Origin: Sphaerisporangium sp. TRM90804
GTDB lineage: Bacteria > Actinomycetota > Actinomycetes > Streptosporangiales > Streptosporangiaceae
Assembly (NCBI RefSeq): GCF_029846175.1
Contig: NZ_JARWAC010000016.1
Coordinates: 1-64,000, forward strand
DNA length: 64,000 bases
Reading direction: 5' to 3'
The notes under the pieces were generated by a model. The model ran no database searches, had not been told where the DNA came from, and worked only from the letters and a program-made list of their open reading frames with translations. Numbering within the stretch: position 1 is the first letter of the stretch; the number at the start of each line of letters is the position of its first letter. A program made the translations under genes and the position numbers. Shown piece after piece: positions 24,717 through 34,472 of the stretch.

Positions 24717-25844
24717 GTGACCCCGCGAGTGCTGGTCGACGCCGCAGCGGTTCCCGCGGATCGCGGGGCCCTGATCCGTTACGTGGACGGGCTCGCGGCC
24801 GCTCTGCACCGAGCCGGCGCCGACTTCGGCATCGTCTGCCAGCAGGCCGACGCCGAGCGCTACGGCAAGATCGCCCCCTCGGCGCGCATCCACCCCGGGC
24901 CCAAGGTGATCGGCAGCCGCGGCGCCCGCCTGGTGTGGGAGCAGACCGGGCTGCCCGTCCTGGCCCGGCACCTCGGGGCCGAGGTCATCCACGCTCCGTA
25001 CTACTCGATCCCGCTGCACTCGGGCATTCCGATCGTCGCCACCGTGCACGACGTCACGTGGTTCACCGAGGAGGAGCAGCACAACACTCCCCGGGCCTCG
25101 TTCTTCCGCGCCGCCACGCGCACGGCGGTGCGCGACTCCGCGCGGGTGATCGTGCCGTCCAAGGCCACCAGGGACGAGCTGGTGCGGGTGCTGTCCGCCG
25201 ATCCCACGCGCATCGACGTCGCCTACCACGGCGTCGACCCGGCGCTGTTCCACCCGCCGTCCGCGGTCGAGGTCGCCAGGGCGGCCGGCCGGCTCGGCCT
25301 GCACGGCCAGCCGTACGTCGCGTTCCTGGGCGCCTTCGAGCCGCGCAAGAACGTCCCCAACCTCGTCAAGGGCTTCGGCCGCGCCGTCGGCGACCTCCCC
25401 TCCCCGCCGGCGCTCGTGCTGGCCAGCGGCGCGGGCTGGAACGACGAGGTGGAGGCCGCCATCGGCCAGCTCCCGGTGACGGTGCGGGTCGTGCGTCCGG
25501 GCTACCTGTCCTTCGCCGACCTCGCGGGGTTCCTGGGCGGCGCGGTCGTGGTGGCGTTCCCCTCGCGCGGCGAGGGCTTCGGCCTGCCGGTGCTGGAGGC
25601 CATGGCCTGCGGCGCGCCCGTCCTCACCACCCACCGCACCTCGCTGCCCGAGGTCGGCGGCGAGGCCGTGGCCTACACCGAGCCCGACGCCGACGGCATA
25701 GGCGTCGCCCTCAGGGCGCTGCTGGAGGCCCCCGAGCGCCGTCGCACCCTGTCGGAGGCCGGCATCGCGCGGGCGCGTGAGTTCACCTGGGACGCCTCCG
25801 CCGAGGCCCACATGCACGCCTACCAACGCGCCATCGACCGCTAG
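24717..25844 (+). CDS. Glycosyltransferase family 4 (mannosyltransferase-like)
   Basis: The 375-residue GT-B enzyme has HAPYYSIPL near 93, TVHDVTWF near 109, IVPSKATRDELV near 145, FLGAFEPRKNVPNL near 201 and the EX7E element in SRGEGFGLPVLEAMACGAPV near 285. This motif set is typical of GT4 mannosyltransferases of the WbaZ/PimB type. The GTG start is supported by GAGGAG 8 bases upstream. It lies 265 bases before the nucleotide-sugar pyrophosphorylase gene; GDP-mannose as donor is therefore plausible but inferred. Confidence 0.8.
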   Translation: MTPRVLVDAAAVPADRGALIRYVDGLAAALHRAGADFGIVCQQADAERYGKIAPSARIHPGPKVIGSRGARLVWEQTGLPVLARHLGAEVIHAPYYSIPLHSGIPIVATVHDVTWFTEEEQHNTPRASFFRAATRTAVRDSARVIVPSKATRDELVRVLSADPTRIDVAYHGVDPALFHPPSAVEVARAAGRLGLHGQPYVAFLGAFEPRKNVPNLVKGFGRAVGDLPSPPALVLASGAGWNDEVEAAIGQLPVTVRVVRPGYLSFADLAGFLGGAVVVAFPSRGEGFGLPVLEAMACGAPVLTTHRTSLPEVGGEAVAYTEPDADGIGVALRALLEAPERRRTLSEAGIARAREFTWDASAEAHMHAYQRAIDR

Positions 25845-26096
25845 CCCCTCGCCCAGCTCCCACCCCGTCCGGCGCGCGCCAAGCGCTCATCCTGGACCGG
25901 CCCGGCCGCCACGAAATGGTGCCTTCGGCGCGCCTTCTTGGGGCGACTCTCACCCAGCCCACTCCTCATCGTGGCGCGGACACACGTCTTCGGGCTTTCG
26001 CCGGCATCGCGGCGGCCCGGGGGTTCCCCGAATTCGCGGTCGTGTCTCCTGCCAGGCGCAGACGGTCTCGGATCGGCGTCCGGCCGATCAGTGAGC

Positions 26097-26102
26097 TAGC
26101 CT
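26097..26102 (+). promoter_or_regulatory. -10 element (TAGCCT), leaderless start
   Basis: TAGCCT is followed by 6 bases and the GTG at 26109. No ribosome site is present. Confidence 0.5.
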
Positions 26103-26108
26103 CGCGGT

Positions 26109-27212
26109 GTGACGGAGAGCCACCCGCCCGAGCCGGCGCACCTCGAGGCCATCCTCCTAGTCGGCGGGCAGGGCACTCGGCTGCGCCCGATGACCCTGCG
26201 CACCCCCAAACCACTGCTGCCCACGGCCGGCGTGCCCTTCCTGGCCCACCAGCTCGCGAGGGCGAGGTCGTTCGGCGTACGCCGCATCGTCTTCGCCACC
26301 TCCTACCGGGCCTCGATGTTCGTCGAGGCCTTCGGGGACGGCGAGGAGTTCGGGCTGTCGCTGGAGTACATGACCGAGGAGGCGCCGCTCGGCACGGGCG
26401 GCGCCATCCGGAACGCCGCCCAGGCGCTCACCTGCGGCCCTGACGCGCCGGTCCTCGTGCTCAACGGCGACATCCTGTCCGGGCACGACATCTCCGCGCA
26501 GATCGCCATGCACGTCGAGCGCCGGGCCGCCGTGACGCTGCACCTGACCGAGGTGGAGGACCCCTCCCGGTTCGGGTGCGTGCCGACCGACGACCAGGGG
26601 CGGGTCACGGCGTTCCTGGAGAAGACCCCGCATCCCGTGACCAACCGCGTCAACGCCGGCTGCTACGTGTTCCAGCGGTCGGCCATCGACCGCATCCCCG
26701 CGGGCCGGGTCGTCTCGGTGGAGCGGGAGACCTTCCCCGGCATGATCGCCTCCGGCGAGACGGTGCTCGGCTACGCCGACCGGTCGTACTGGCTGGACGT
26801 CGGCACCCCGGCGGCGTTCGTCCAGGGTTCGTGCGACCTCGTGCTCGGACGTCTGCACTCCGCCGCCCTTCCCGGCCCCGAGGGCGAGTACCTCGCCCTC
26901 CCCGGGGCCCGGGTGTCACCCAGTGCCAAGCTCTCGGGCGGCACCGTCGTGGGCGCGCGCGCCGTGGTGGACGCCGAGGCCGCCGTGCACGGCAGCGTGC
27001 TCGACGACGACTGCCACATCGAGTCCGGGGCGACCGTCTCGGAGTCGGTGGTGGGCGCGGGCGCGCGGATCCGCTCGGGCGCCGTGGTCCACGACGCCGT
27101 GATCGGCGACGGTGCCGTCGTGGGCGCCGACAACGAGCTGCGCTCCGGCATGCGGGTGTGGCCCGGCGTCCACCTGCCGCCGTGTGCCATCCGCTTCTCC
27201 AGCGAGATCTGA
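26109..27212 (+). CDS. manC: Mannose-1-phosphate guanylyltransferase-type NDP-sugar pyrophosphorylase
   Basis: The 367-residue protein has an N-terminal nucleotidyltransferase domain with LVGGQGTRLRPMTLRTPKPLLP at about 17-38 and LNGD at 118-121, with the metal-binding Asp at 121. A C-terminal left-handed beta-helix of hexapeptide repeats covers about 250-355. Its place before the fbi genes and whiB2 matches the pyrophosphorylase called manB/manC (Rv3264c type) in related genomes, so GDP-mannose synthesis is the best call. Glucose-1-phosphate specificity cannot be excluded by eye. It would use mannose 1-phosphate from the mutase at 46155. Confidence 0.8.
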   Translation: MTESHPPEPAHLEAILLVGGQGTRLRPMTLRTPKPLLPTAGVPFLAHQLARARSFGVRRIVFATSYRASMFVEAFGDGEEFGLSLEYMTEEAPLGTGGAIRNAAQALTCGPDAPVLVLNGDILSGHDISAQIAMHVERRAAVTLHLTEVEDPSRFGCVPTDDQGRVTAFLEKTPHPVTNRVNAGCYVFQRSAIDRIPAGRVVSVERETFPGMIASGETVLGYADRSYWLDVGTPAAFVQGSCDLVLGRLHSAALPGPEGEYLALPGARVSPSAKLSGGTVVGARAVVDAEAAVHGSVLDDDCHIESGATVSESVVGAGARIRSGAVVHDAVIGDGAVVGADNELRSGMRVWPGVHLPPCAIRFSSEI

Positions 27213-27213
27213 C

Positions 27214-27235
27214 CGCCCCGGCACGTGCCGGGGCG
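27214..27235 (+). terminator. Perfect 22-base palindrome after manC
   Basis: CGCCCCGGCAC is followed directly by its reverse complement, two bases after the manC stop. It can form a 9-bp GC hairpin with a tight ACGT loop and probably ends the transcript. Confidence 0.65.
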
Positions 27236-27485
27236 CGAGGGTGACCGGGTCCCCTCCGGTTGGTGCGCGCTCTGGCCCGCCCGCCGCGGGTGGCCGGGGC
27301 CCGCCAACCGCCTCCCCGGGGTGATCTGACCCAGGCGTACCGGCATGCGGGCGATCGGGGCCGCCCGGCCGGTACACGATCCGTCCAAGCCCGGCGCGGG
27401 TGTGGTCCACCTGCCGCTTTCGGGGGGCTGATCGCCCCCGCGTGGGTGCGCCGGTCGTGGGGGGTCGGGCGGTTCGGTGCGGCAA

Positions 27486-27491
27486 TACGCT
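27486..27491 (+). promoter_or_regulatory. -10 element (TACGCT), leaderless start
   Basis: TACGCT is followed by 6 bases and the GTG at 27498. The same hexamer and spacing occur before the minus-strand gene at 22365. Confidence 0.5.
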
Positions 27492-27497
27492 GGCGGT

Positions 27498-28421
27498 GTG
27501 CGGGAACGAAGGTGGCGGCCCGATGGGCCGCTCGACGTGGGGCGGACGCTCGCTCCGCATCGCCGTGGCGGGGGTGACCCCGCCTGGCAGGCCACTCCGG
27601 ACGGCGCGATCTGGCGCACGTCCCGCACGCCGGACGGCCCGGGCACGCTGCGGGTCACGGCCCTGCCGCTGGAGGCCGTGGTGCTCGGCCAGGCGTGGGG
27701 GCCGGGGGCCGAGTGGATGCTGGAGACCCTGCCGAAGCTCCTCGGCTCAGACGACCGGCTGGCCGACTTCGGGGAGCTGGTGACGCGCCTGGGCTCCTCG
27801 GGGTACGGGCTGGTCCGCGAGCTGGCGTCGCGCCACCCCGGGATGCGCTTCGGTCGCACCCTGCGGGTCTTCGAGGCGCTGGTGCCCGCGGTGCTGGAGC
27901 AGAAGGTCGTGAGCCGCGAGGCCTGGCGGGCGTGGCGGACGCTGCTACGCGCCTATGGCGAGCCCGCCCCCGGCCCGGCGCCCACCACCATGCGGGTCTT
28001 CCCGGCGCCCGAGGTGTGGCGGGTCATCCCCTCGTGGGACTGGCACCGCGCGGGCGCCGAGGCCGTGCGGGCGCGCACCATCGTGAACGCGGCGCGGCAC
28101 GCGGGCAAGCTGGAGGCGGCGGGTGACGCGGAGGCCGACCGCCTGCTGCGGGCGCTGCCGGGCGTCGGGGTGTGGACGTCCGCCGAGACGCGGCAGCGCG
28201 CCCACGGGGACCCCGACGCCGTCTCCGTGGGCGACTTCCACCTGCCGTCCCTGGTCGGCTGGTCGCTGACCGGCGCCAGGACCGACGACCCGGGGATGCT
28301 GAAGCTGCTCGCGCCCTACCTCGGCCACCGCCACCGCGTCGTCCGCCTGCTCGAACTCGGCGGCCGGCGCCCGCCGGCACGTGGCCCGAGGATGGCCGCG
28401 CGGGACTATCGGTCGTTCTGA
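27498..28421 (+). CDS. AlkA-like DNA-3-methyladenine glycosylase (HhH-GPD family)
   Basis: The 307-residue protein has FEALVPAVLEQKV near 130, as in HhH-GPD glycosylases. A helix-hairpin-helix LPGVGVWTSAETR lies near 222 and the catalytic Asp in SVGDFHLP near 248. Family members excise alkylated or oxidised bases. A gene of this type often sits near fbiC in actinobacteria. The final dozen codons fall in the first unit of a degenerate repeat that continues past the stop, so the C-terminus may have been extended by repeat expansion. Confidence 0.8.
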   Translation: MRERRWRPDGPLDVGRTLAPHRRGGGDPAWQATPDGAIWRTSRTPDGPGTLRVTALPLEAVVLGQAWGPGAEWMLETLPKLLGSDDRLADFGELVTRLGSSGYGLVRELASRHPGMRFGRTLRVFEALVPAVLEQKVVSREAWRAWRTLLRAYGEPAPGPAPTTMRVFPAPEVWRVIPSWDWHRAGAEAVRARTIVNAARHAGKLEAAGDAEADRLLRALPGVGVWTSAETRQRAHGDPDAVSVGDFHLPSLVGWSLTGARTDDPGMLKLLAPYLGHRHRVVRLLELGGRRPPARGPRMAARDYRSF

Positions 28422-28600
28422 TCGCTCGTCGGCCGGCTTGGATCCGCCGGCCGGCGCCCGCCGGGACGCGGCCCGAGGACGGCCGCGCGCGACCATCGGT
28501 CGTCCTGAGTGGGTCACCGGCCCGTCTGGACGCGGCGGGCGGCGCCGGCCGGCACGGGGGACGAGGATGGGCGGACGCGGGTGCCGGTCGTCCTCACGCG
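28364..28600. repeat. Degenerate tandem repeat spanning the end of the glycosylase gene
   Basis: A block with the core CGGCGCCCGCCGG, then GTGGCCCGAGGATGGCCGCG, then ATCGGTCGTTCTGA, starts at 28364. It recurs about 87 bases later (28451) with a few changes, and a more decayed third copy lies near 28538-28600. The first copy encodes the end of the glycosylase including the stop; the second is noncoding; the third overlaps the end of the small gene on the other strand. Confidence 0.7.
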
Positions 28601-28759
28601 GTGGACGCGCCGGCGGACCGGGGCCGCGGGCGAGGGCTCGGGAGGGGCGTAACCGTTTCGAGGGGTCGTTCTCCAGTCGCGGCCGTCGCGCGTGTCGGCG
28701 CCGAACAGCGGGGCGAGGACGGCCGTGGCGAGGATGAAGGCGAGGACGAGCCAGCTCAT
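28514..28759 (-). CDS. Small single-pass membrane protein
   Basis: The 81-codon gene begins SWLVLAFILATAVLAPLFGA, one membrane helix, followed by DTRDGRDW. I recall that motif in small uncharacterised actinobacterial proteins of about 50-80 residues. The ATG has an ideal AAGGAGA six bases upstream, which supports expression. The C-terminal half is Arg/Pro-rich and runs into the decayed repeat, so the ancestral protein may have been shorter. It lies divergently before fbiC. Function unknown. Confidence 0.6.
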   Translation of the reverse strand: MSWLVLAFILATAVLAPLFGADTRDGRDWRTTPRNGYAPPEPSPAAPVRRRVHRVRTTGTRVRPSSSPVPAGAARRVQTGR

Positions 28760-28941
28760 GGTGTCTCCTTGGGCTCCGGAGGGGACCGGCCCGGGAGGGC
28801 CGCGGCGGCCGGGAGGCCGACTTCCTCAGTATGTTCCCGTGCATCTTTTGCGTCTATCGAAAATGTTTTGGGCTCACGGTTAAGAATCACTAAACATCCA
28901 CAGGGGGTGCCCCCCGGTCCACGTCGGCCCCGCCGGTTCCG

Positions 28942-28947
28942 TACTGT
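28942..28947 (+). promoter_or_regulatory. -10 element (TACTGT) of fbiC, leaderless start
   Basis: TACTGT is followed by 7 bases and the fbiC ATG. The 100 bases upstream are AT-richer than average (28840-28900). Confidence 0.45.
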
Positions 28948-28954
28948 GCGTTAG

Positions 28955-31660
28955 ATGGACGCGAACCCCACAGACGCCGCGATGCGGCGGGCCCTGGCCC
29001 GGGCCAGAGACGGCAAGGCGCTCGACGTGTCGGAGGCCGCGGTTCTGCTGCACGCCAGAGGGGCCGATCTCGACCGGCTGCTGGAGTACGCCGGTCGCGT
29101 CCGGGACGCCGGGCTGGCCTCGGTGGGCCGCGAAGGCACCATCACCTACAGCCGCAAGGTGTTCATCCCGCTCACCCGGTTGTGCCGCGACCGCTGCGGG
29201 TACTGCACGTTCGCCACGGCGCCCGGCAAGCTCCCCGCCGCCTTCCTGAGCCCCGACGAGGTGCTCGACATCGCCCGCGCCGGCGCGGCGATGGGCTGCA
29301 AGGAGGCCCTGTTCACGCTCGGCGACCGCCCGGAGGACCGCTGGCACCAGGCCCGCGAGTGGCTGGACGCCCACGGCTACGACGACACGCTCTCCTACGT
29401 GCGCGCCATGGCCATCCGGGTGCTGGAGGAGACCGGGCTGCTGCCGCACCTCAACCCCGGCGTGATGAGCTGGCGCGACCTCGCGCGGCTCAAGCCGGTG
29501 GCGCCGTCCATGGGCATGATGCTGGAGACCACCTCACGCCGGCTGTTCGAGGAGAAGGGGCAGGCCCACCACGGCTCGCCCGACAAGGATCCCGCCGTGC
29601 GGCTGCGTGTGCTGGAGGACGCCGGGCGCTCCAACGTGCCTTTCACCACCGGCATCCTCATCGGCATCGGCGAGACGATCGCCGACCGCGCCGAGTCGAT
29701 CTTCGCGATCCGCCGGGTCGCCCGCGAGTACGGAGGCGTCCAGGAGGTGATCGTGCAGAACTTCCGCGCCAAGCCCGACACCGCCATGCGCGGCATGCCC
29801 GACGCCGACCTGCGGGAGCTGGCCGCGACGATCGCCGTCACCCGCCTCGTGCTGGGCACCAAGACCCGCGTCCAGGCCCCGCCGAACCTCATCGGCGACG
29901 AGTACTCCCTGATGATCCGCGCGGGCATCGACGACTGGGGCGGCGTCTCCCCGCTGACCCCCGACCACGTCAACCCCGAGCGCCCGTGGCCGCAGATCGA
30001 CGATCTCGCGGCCCGCACGTCCGCCGCCGGGTTCTCGCTCAGGGAGCGCCTGACGATCTACCCCGAGTACATCCTGGCGGGCGAGCCGTGGCTCGACCCT
30101 CGCCTGCGCGCCCACGTGGACGCCCTGGCCGACCCGAGGACCGGCCTGGCGCTGGAGGACACCGTCCCGGCCGGGCGGCCGTGGCAGGAGCCCGACGGCG
30201 GGTTCGCCGCCACCGGCCGCACCGACCTGCACGTGGAGGTCGACTCCTCGGGCCGCACCCACGACCGCCGCGACGACTTCGACCACGTCTACGGCGACTG
30301 GGACGCTCTTCGTGAGCGTCTCCCCGCCGGCGTCGCCAACGGCGCCGACGGCGTGAACGGCGCCGACGGGCTGAACCGCTCGGATGGCGCGGACGGCCCA
30401 GGCGGTGTGGACGGCGCGGAGGGTGCTGCCGGCGCGGACGGGAGGGCCGGCGGGCGTCCCGGAGACGGGCGGGCCGGGTCGGTGATCCGGGCCGACATGC
30501 GCGAGGCGCTGCGCCGCGCGGCGGCCGACCCCGCCGGGCTCACCGACGGCCAGGCGCTCACGCTGCTGGCGGCCGACGGCCCCGACCTGGAGGAGCTCTG
30601 CGGCGTCGCCGACGGCCTGCGGCGGGAGGCGGTGGGGGACGACGTCACCTACGTGGTGAACCGCAACATCAACTTCACCAACGTCTGCTACACCGGCTGC
30701 CGCTTCTGCGCGTTCGCGCAGCGCCGCACCGACGCCGACGCCTTCACGCTGTCGCTCGACCAGGTGGCCGACCGCGCGGCCGAGGCGTGGGAGGCCGGGG
30801 CGACCGAGGTGTGCATGCAGGGCGGCATCCACCCCGACCTCCCCGGCACGGCGTACTTCGACATCGCCAAGGCGGTGAAGGCCCGCGTCCCGGGCATGCA
30901 CGTGCACGCCTTCTCGCCCATGGAGGTGATCAACGGCGCCGGCCGGACGAACCTGTCGGTGCGCGACTGGCTGGTGGCCGCCAAGGAGGCCGGGGTCGAC
31001 TCCCTGCCGGGCACGGCGGCCGAGATCCTCGACGACGACGTGCGCTGGGTGCTGACCAAGGGCAAGCTCCCGGCGAGCGAGTGGGTCGATGTGATCACCA
31101 CCGCGCACCGCGTCGGCATCCCCACGACGTCCACGATGATGTACGGCCACGTGGACACCCCCGCCCACTGGGTGGCGCACATCCGGCTCATCCGCCGCAT
31201 CCAGGAGGAGACCGGCGGCTTCTCGGAGTTCGTGCTGCTGCCGTTCGTCCACCACAGCGCGCCGATCTACCTGGCCGGCATCGCCCGCCCGGGCCCGACG
31301 CCGCGCGAGAACCGCGCCGTGCACGCGCTCGCGAGGATCATGCTGCACGGCGCGATCTCCAACATCCAGTGCTCGTGGGTGAAGCTGCGGGACGACCTGT
31401 GCCGGGCGGTGCTGTCGGGCGGCGTGAACGACCTCGGCGGCACTCTCATGGAGGAGACGATCAGCCGGATGGCCGGGTCGGAGAACGGCTCCTACAAGAC
31501 CGTCAGCGAGATCGCCGCGATGGTCGCCCCCACCGGCCGTCCCCTGCGGCAGCGCACCACCGAGTACGGCACCCCCTCACCCGAGCGCGCGGCGGCCGCC
31601 GCCGCCAGCGACGGCGTCTGCGGGAGCGTGCGCAGGAGCATCCCGCTGGTGGGGCGGTGA
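28955..31660 (+). CDS. fbiC: 7,8-Didemethyl-8-hydroxy-5-deazariboflavin (Fo) synthase FbiC
   Basis: The 901-residue protein is a fusion of CofG-like and CofH-like radical SAM domains that make Fo, the F420 chromophore, from tyrosine and a ribityl-diaminouracil. The first CX3CX2C cluster is Cys77, Cys81 and Cys84; the second is Cys578, Cys582 and Cys585 (CYTGCRFC). Both halves carry the expected downstream motifs. Between them lies a roughly 45-residue Gly/Ala/Asp linker (about 463-508) with NGADG-type repeats that looks flexible and poorly conserved. The other F420 genes fbiB and fbiA are 2.8 kb downstream on the opposite strand. fbiD is not in the window. Confidence 0.95.
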   Translation: MDANPTDAAMRRALARARDGKALDVSEAAVLLHARGADLDRLLEYAGRVRDAGLASVGREGTITYSRKVFIPLTRLCRDRCGYCTFATAPGKLPAAFLSPDEVLDIARAGAAMGCKEALFTLGDRPEDRWHQAREWLDAHGYDDTLSYVRAMAIRVLEETGLLPHLNPGVMSWRDLARLKPVAPSMGMMLETTSRRLFEEKGQAHHGSPDKDPAVRLRVLEDAGRSNVPFTTGILIGIGETIADRAESIFAIRRVAREYGGVQEVIVQNFRAKPDTAMRGMPDADLRELAATIAVTRLVLGTKTRVQAPPNLIGDEYSLMIRAGIDDWGGVSPLTPDHVNPERPWPQIDDLAARTSAAGFSLRERLTIYPEYILAGEPWLDPRLRAHVDALADPRTGLALEDTVPAGRPWQEPDGGFAATGRTDLHVEVDSSGRTHDRRDDFDHVYGDWDALRERLPAGVANGADGVNGADGLNRSDGADGPGGVDGAEGAAGADGRAGGRPGDGRAGSVIRADMREALRRAAADPAGLTDGQALTLLAADGPDLEELCGVADGLRREAVGDDVTYVVNRNINFTNVCYTGCRFCAFAQRRTDADAFTLSLDQVADRAAEAWEAGATEVCMQGGIHPDLPGTAYFDIAKAVKARVPGMHVHAFSPMEVINGAGRTNLSVRDWLVAAKEAGVDSLPGTAAEILDDDVRWVLTKGKLPASEWVDVITTAHRVGIPTTSTMMYGHVDTPAHWVAHIRLIRRIQEETGGFSEFVLLPFVHHSAPIYLAGIARPGPTPRENRAVHALARIMLHGAISNIQCSWVKLRDDLCRAVLSGGVNDLGGTLMEETISRMAGSENGSYKTVSEIAAMVAPTGRPLRQRTTEYGTPSPERAAAAAASDGVCGSVRRSIPLVGR

Positions 31661-31888
31661 CCGGCGAGCTCTTCGGCGGATCCGTGCCGCCGGCGCCGCC
31701 GTGGACGTGGGCGACGCCGAGCCGCGGCGGGGGAGCGTAGGCGCGCGGCGGCGACCGCACGCTCTCCTGTCCGTGCCGAGGCGCTTCGGCGGGAGCGCCG
31801 CGGCGGGCCGGGCCGGGTTCACCGGTCCGGGCCGGCCGGCTCCACGGGGACGGCCCGTTCAGGCCGGGAGGCGTGTTGTGCTTGGGGG

Positions 31889-32398
31889 GTGACCGTTCTG
31901 CGTTCCGGCCGGTCGACGCTCCGGCCGATCACCCCCGAGGACGCCGTCGTCCTGCACGCGCACTGGAACCTGCCGCTCGTCCGCAGGCATCTGTTCGACG
32001 ACCGGTCGGTGACCGCCGAGGAGGTCGCCGACGTGATCGCGCACAGCTCGGAGGCCTTCGCCGCGCACGGCTACGGCGTGTGGGCCGTCATCGATGACGG
32101 CACGCTGATCGGCTCGTGCGGGCTGCTGCCCAGGGAGGGCGGCGGCGCCGAGCTGCTCTACAGCCTCGACCCCGGCCGGTGGGGGGAGGGCCTGGCGACG
32201 GAGGCGGCGGCCGTCGTCATGGCCCACGCCCGCGACGTGCTCGGCGTCGAGGAGATCATCGCCGAGACCGACGAGGGGAACGCCGCCTCGGCACGGCTGG
32301 CCGAACGGCTCGGGATGCGCGAGTGCGAGGGCCGTGTCGGCCCCGGCGGCCCGCTGAGACGCTTCACCACGGCCGCCGCCCACCCCGGGAACCCCTGA
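31889..32398 (+). CDS. GNAT-family N-acetyltransferase (RimJ-like)
   Basis: The 169-residue protein has the acetyl-CoA-binding region GRWGEGLATEAAAVVM near 97 and the C-terminal GNAASARLAERLGM near 130, as in RimJ/RimL-type enzymes that acetylate protein N-termini or small amines. The substrate is unknown. It lies between fbiC and a surface-protein gene with no coupling to either (228- and 210-base gaps). The GTG start has only a weak G-rich upstream sequence. Confidence 0.8.
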   Translation: MTVLRSGRSTLRPITPEDAVVLHAHWNLPLVRRHLFDDRSVTAEEVADVIAHSSEAFAAHGYGVWAVIDDGTLIGSCGLLPREGGGAELLYSLDPGRWGEGLATEAAAVVMAHARDVLGVEEIIAETDEGNAASARLAERLGMRECEGRVGPGGPLRRFTTAAAHPGNP

Positions 32399-32608
32399 AG
32401 ACAGGCGGACCGAGGGCCGGTCGCCCGGTGGACGTCGCCGAGGCAGGGACTCCGTGCCGACGGTGGCCGGGTGTGATGGGGCCGTTCGTCACGGGGAGCT
32501 GGAACAAGTTCTATGTTTCCCCCTTGGGATACTTGCGCCGGGTGCGGTGGACGCTGGAAGAATCGTGCATCCGTTTTCTGGAACGTGTGAGACGGCGAGA
32601 GGCGAACC

Positions 32609-34378
32609 GTGGCGTCAGGGCGGCATGGCCGGCACCGCGCGGATCCCTTCCTGGAGCCAGCGCGGCGCGATCGGCGCCCGGGCGTGCTGGCGGCGGTGAT
32701 CGCGCTGGTGCTGCTGGGCGGTGTGCTGGTGCTGGTCTTCGACAGCGCCGGAGGGGCCTGCTCGGCGCGCGACCCGGTGCTGGTCGGCGTGGACGCCGCC
32801 GTGGACATCGCCCCGGTGGCCATGGAGGCCGCCGAGCGGTTCAACACCACCAAGGCCGCCGTCAACGGGCGCTGTGTGCTGGTGCAGGTCACCGAGCAGC
32901 CCCCGGCGCCCGTCCTGCGCACGCTGATCGGCGACCGGGCGGGCGTGCCGGAGGGGCGTCCGGACGCCTGGATCGCCGACTCCTCCGCCTGGGTGCGGCT
33001 GGCCCGCAAGTCGGGCGCGCCGGGCCTGGCGCCGCAGGAGAAGGTCGTCGCGACCTCCCCGCTGGTCTTCGCGACCAGGCGGTCGCTCGCCGAGCGGTTC
33101 GCCACCGGCGGCACCGAGATGAGCTGGGAGATGGTCTTCCCGGCCACGGCCAGGGGGCGGCTGCGGCCCACGGAGGAGGAGCCGGACGTCGTCCGCGTCC
33201 CCGACCCGTCGGTGGCGGGCGCGGGCATCGCCACGGTCGCCGCGGCCCGGGACATCGCGGGCACGGGCGGCGACGGGCCCGAGCAGCTCACCGCGTTCGT
33301 GCGCATGGCGCAGGCCGGGTCGGCGCCCGACTACCGGACGATGGTCGCGGCCGTGGACGACCGCTCGTTCTGGCGCAGGCCGGTCGTGGTGGTGCCGGAG
33401 CAGGCTGTGTGGCTGCACGGCCGGACGGCGTCGGACGACCCCGTGGTGGCGCTGCACCCCAAAGAGGGCACCATCGCCCTCGACTACCCGTACGTGGTCA
33501 CGGCCGAGGACCCCTCGGCGGCGGCGGGGGCGCGACTGTTCGGCGACTGGCTGGGGTCGGCCGAGACGCGGGCCGCGGTGCGGCGGGGCGGCTTCCGCCT
33601 CCCGGACGGCCGGGACGCGCCGCCCGACGCCGGGCCGGCCATCCCGCCCGGGCAGCCGAAGCCGCGGCCGTCCATCAACCCCGCCATGATCGACGAGGCG
33701 CTGGACGCCTGGAGCCGCCTGGCCCCGCCCAGCGACATCCTGGTGCTGGCCGACGCCTCCCGGCACATGGCCGAGCCGATCGCCGGCAGGAAGGGAGCGA
33801 CCCGTCACTCGGTCGCACTGGAGGCCGCCCGCATGGGGCTCCAGCTCTTCCCCGACACGACGCGCATGGGCCTGTGGGAGTTCGCCGACGGCTTCGCGGG
33901 CGGCAAGGGCCATCGCGCGCTGGTCGGCCTCGGGCCGATCAACCAGCCCGGCCGCGAGGACGACCAGTTCACCCGCCGCACCCGGCTCGACCAGCTCACC
34001 CGCACGCTCAAGGCCGACAAGGGCCGCGACAGCTCGCTCTACGACACCATCCTGGCCGGGTTCCGCGAGGTCACGGCCGAGTACGACCCGGCGATGAACA
34101 ACTCGGTGCTGGTGATCACGGCCGGCCGGGACGACGGAACCGGCCTGTCGCGGCGGGAGCTGGCCGAGCGGCTGCGCGAGGAGTGGGACCCCGACAACCC
34201 CGTGCAGATCATCGTGATCGCCTTCGGCGCGGACGTGGACCGCTCCGCGCTCGGTGAGATCACCGCCCTCACCAACGGCTCCGTGCACGTGGCCTCGGAG
34301 CCCGGCGAGATCATCGAGGTGTTCCTGAGCGCCCTGGCCCGCCGCCTCTGTCACCCCACCTGCACAGGCTCCGGCTGA
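32609..34378 (+). CDS. Membrane-anchored solute-binding / VWA domain protein
   Basis: The 589-residue protein has one N-terminal membrane helix (about 25-43), then an extracytoplasmic solute-binding-like domain. That domain includes DPVLVGVDAAVDIAPVAM, PDAWIADSSAWVRLA and a typical FATRRSLA. A C-terminal von Willebrand A domain covers about 375-580. The MIDAS reads D382-A-S384-R-H386, so the third position of DxSxS is His instead of Ser and metal binding may be altered. Actinobacterial proteins of this architecture are annotated as substrate-binding and VWA proteins without known ligand. The GTG start follows GAGAGG by 7 bases. It converges with fbiB. Confidence 0.8.
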   Translation: MASGRHGRHRADPFLEPARRDRRPGVLAAVIALVLLGGVLVLVFDSAGGACSARDPVLVGVDAAVDIAPVAMEAAERFNTTKAAVNGRCVLVQVTEQPPAPVLRTLIGDRAGVPEGRPDAWIADSSAWVRLARKSGAPGLAPQEKVVATSPLVFATRRSLAERFATGGTEMSWEMVFPATARGRLRPTEEEPDVVRVPDPSVAGAGIATVAAARDIAGTGGDGPEQLTAFVRMAQAGSAPDYRTMVAAVDDRSFWRRPVVVVPEQAVWLHGRTASDDPVVALHPKEGTIALDYPYVVTAEDPSAAAGARLFGDWLGSAETRAAVRRGGFRLPDGRDAPPDAGPAIPPGQPKPRPSINPAMIDEALDAWSRLAPPSDILVLADASRHMAEPIAGRKGATRHSVALEAARMGLQLFPDTTRMGLWEFADGFAGGKGHRALVGLGPINQPGREDDQFTRRTRLDQLTRTLKADKGRDSSLYDTILAGFREVTAEYDPAMNNSVLVITAGRDDGTGLSRRELAERLREEWDPDNPVQIIVIAFGADVDRSALGEITALTNGSVHVASEPGEIIEVFLSALARRLCHPTCTGSG

Positions 34379-34472
34379 CCGGCGCCCCGCGAGGCCTGCT
34401 GGACGGGGTCGGTTCGGCGCCCGCGCCCGCGGCGGCCTCGCCCCGGGCACTTCGGGAACGGCCGCCGGGCGG

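Noticed and set aside
30341-30480. Insertion in fbiC between the two radical SAM halves
   Set aside because: The Gly/Ala/Asp-rich stretch is in frame and sits at the natural domain junction, so it is a flexible linker and not a foreign insertion.
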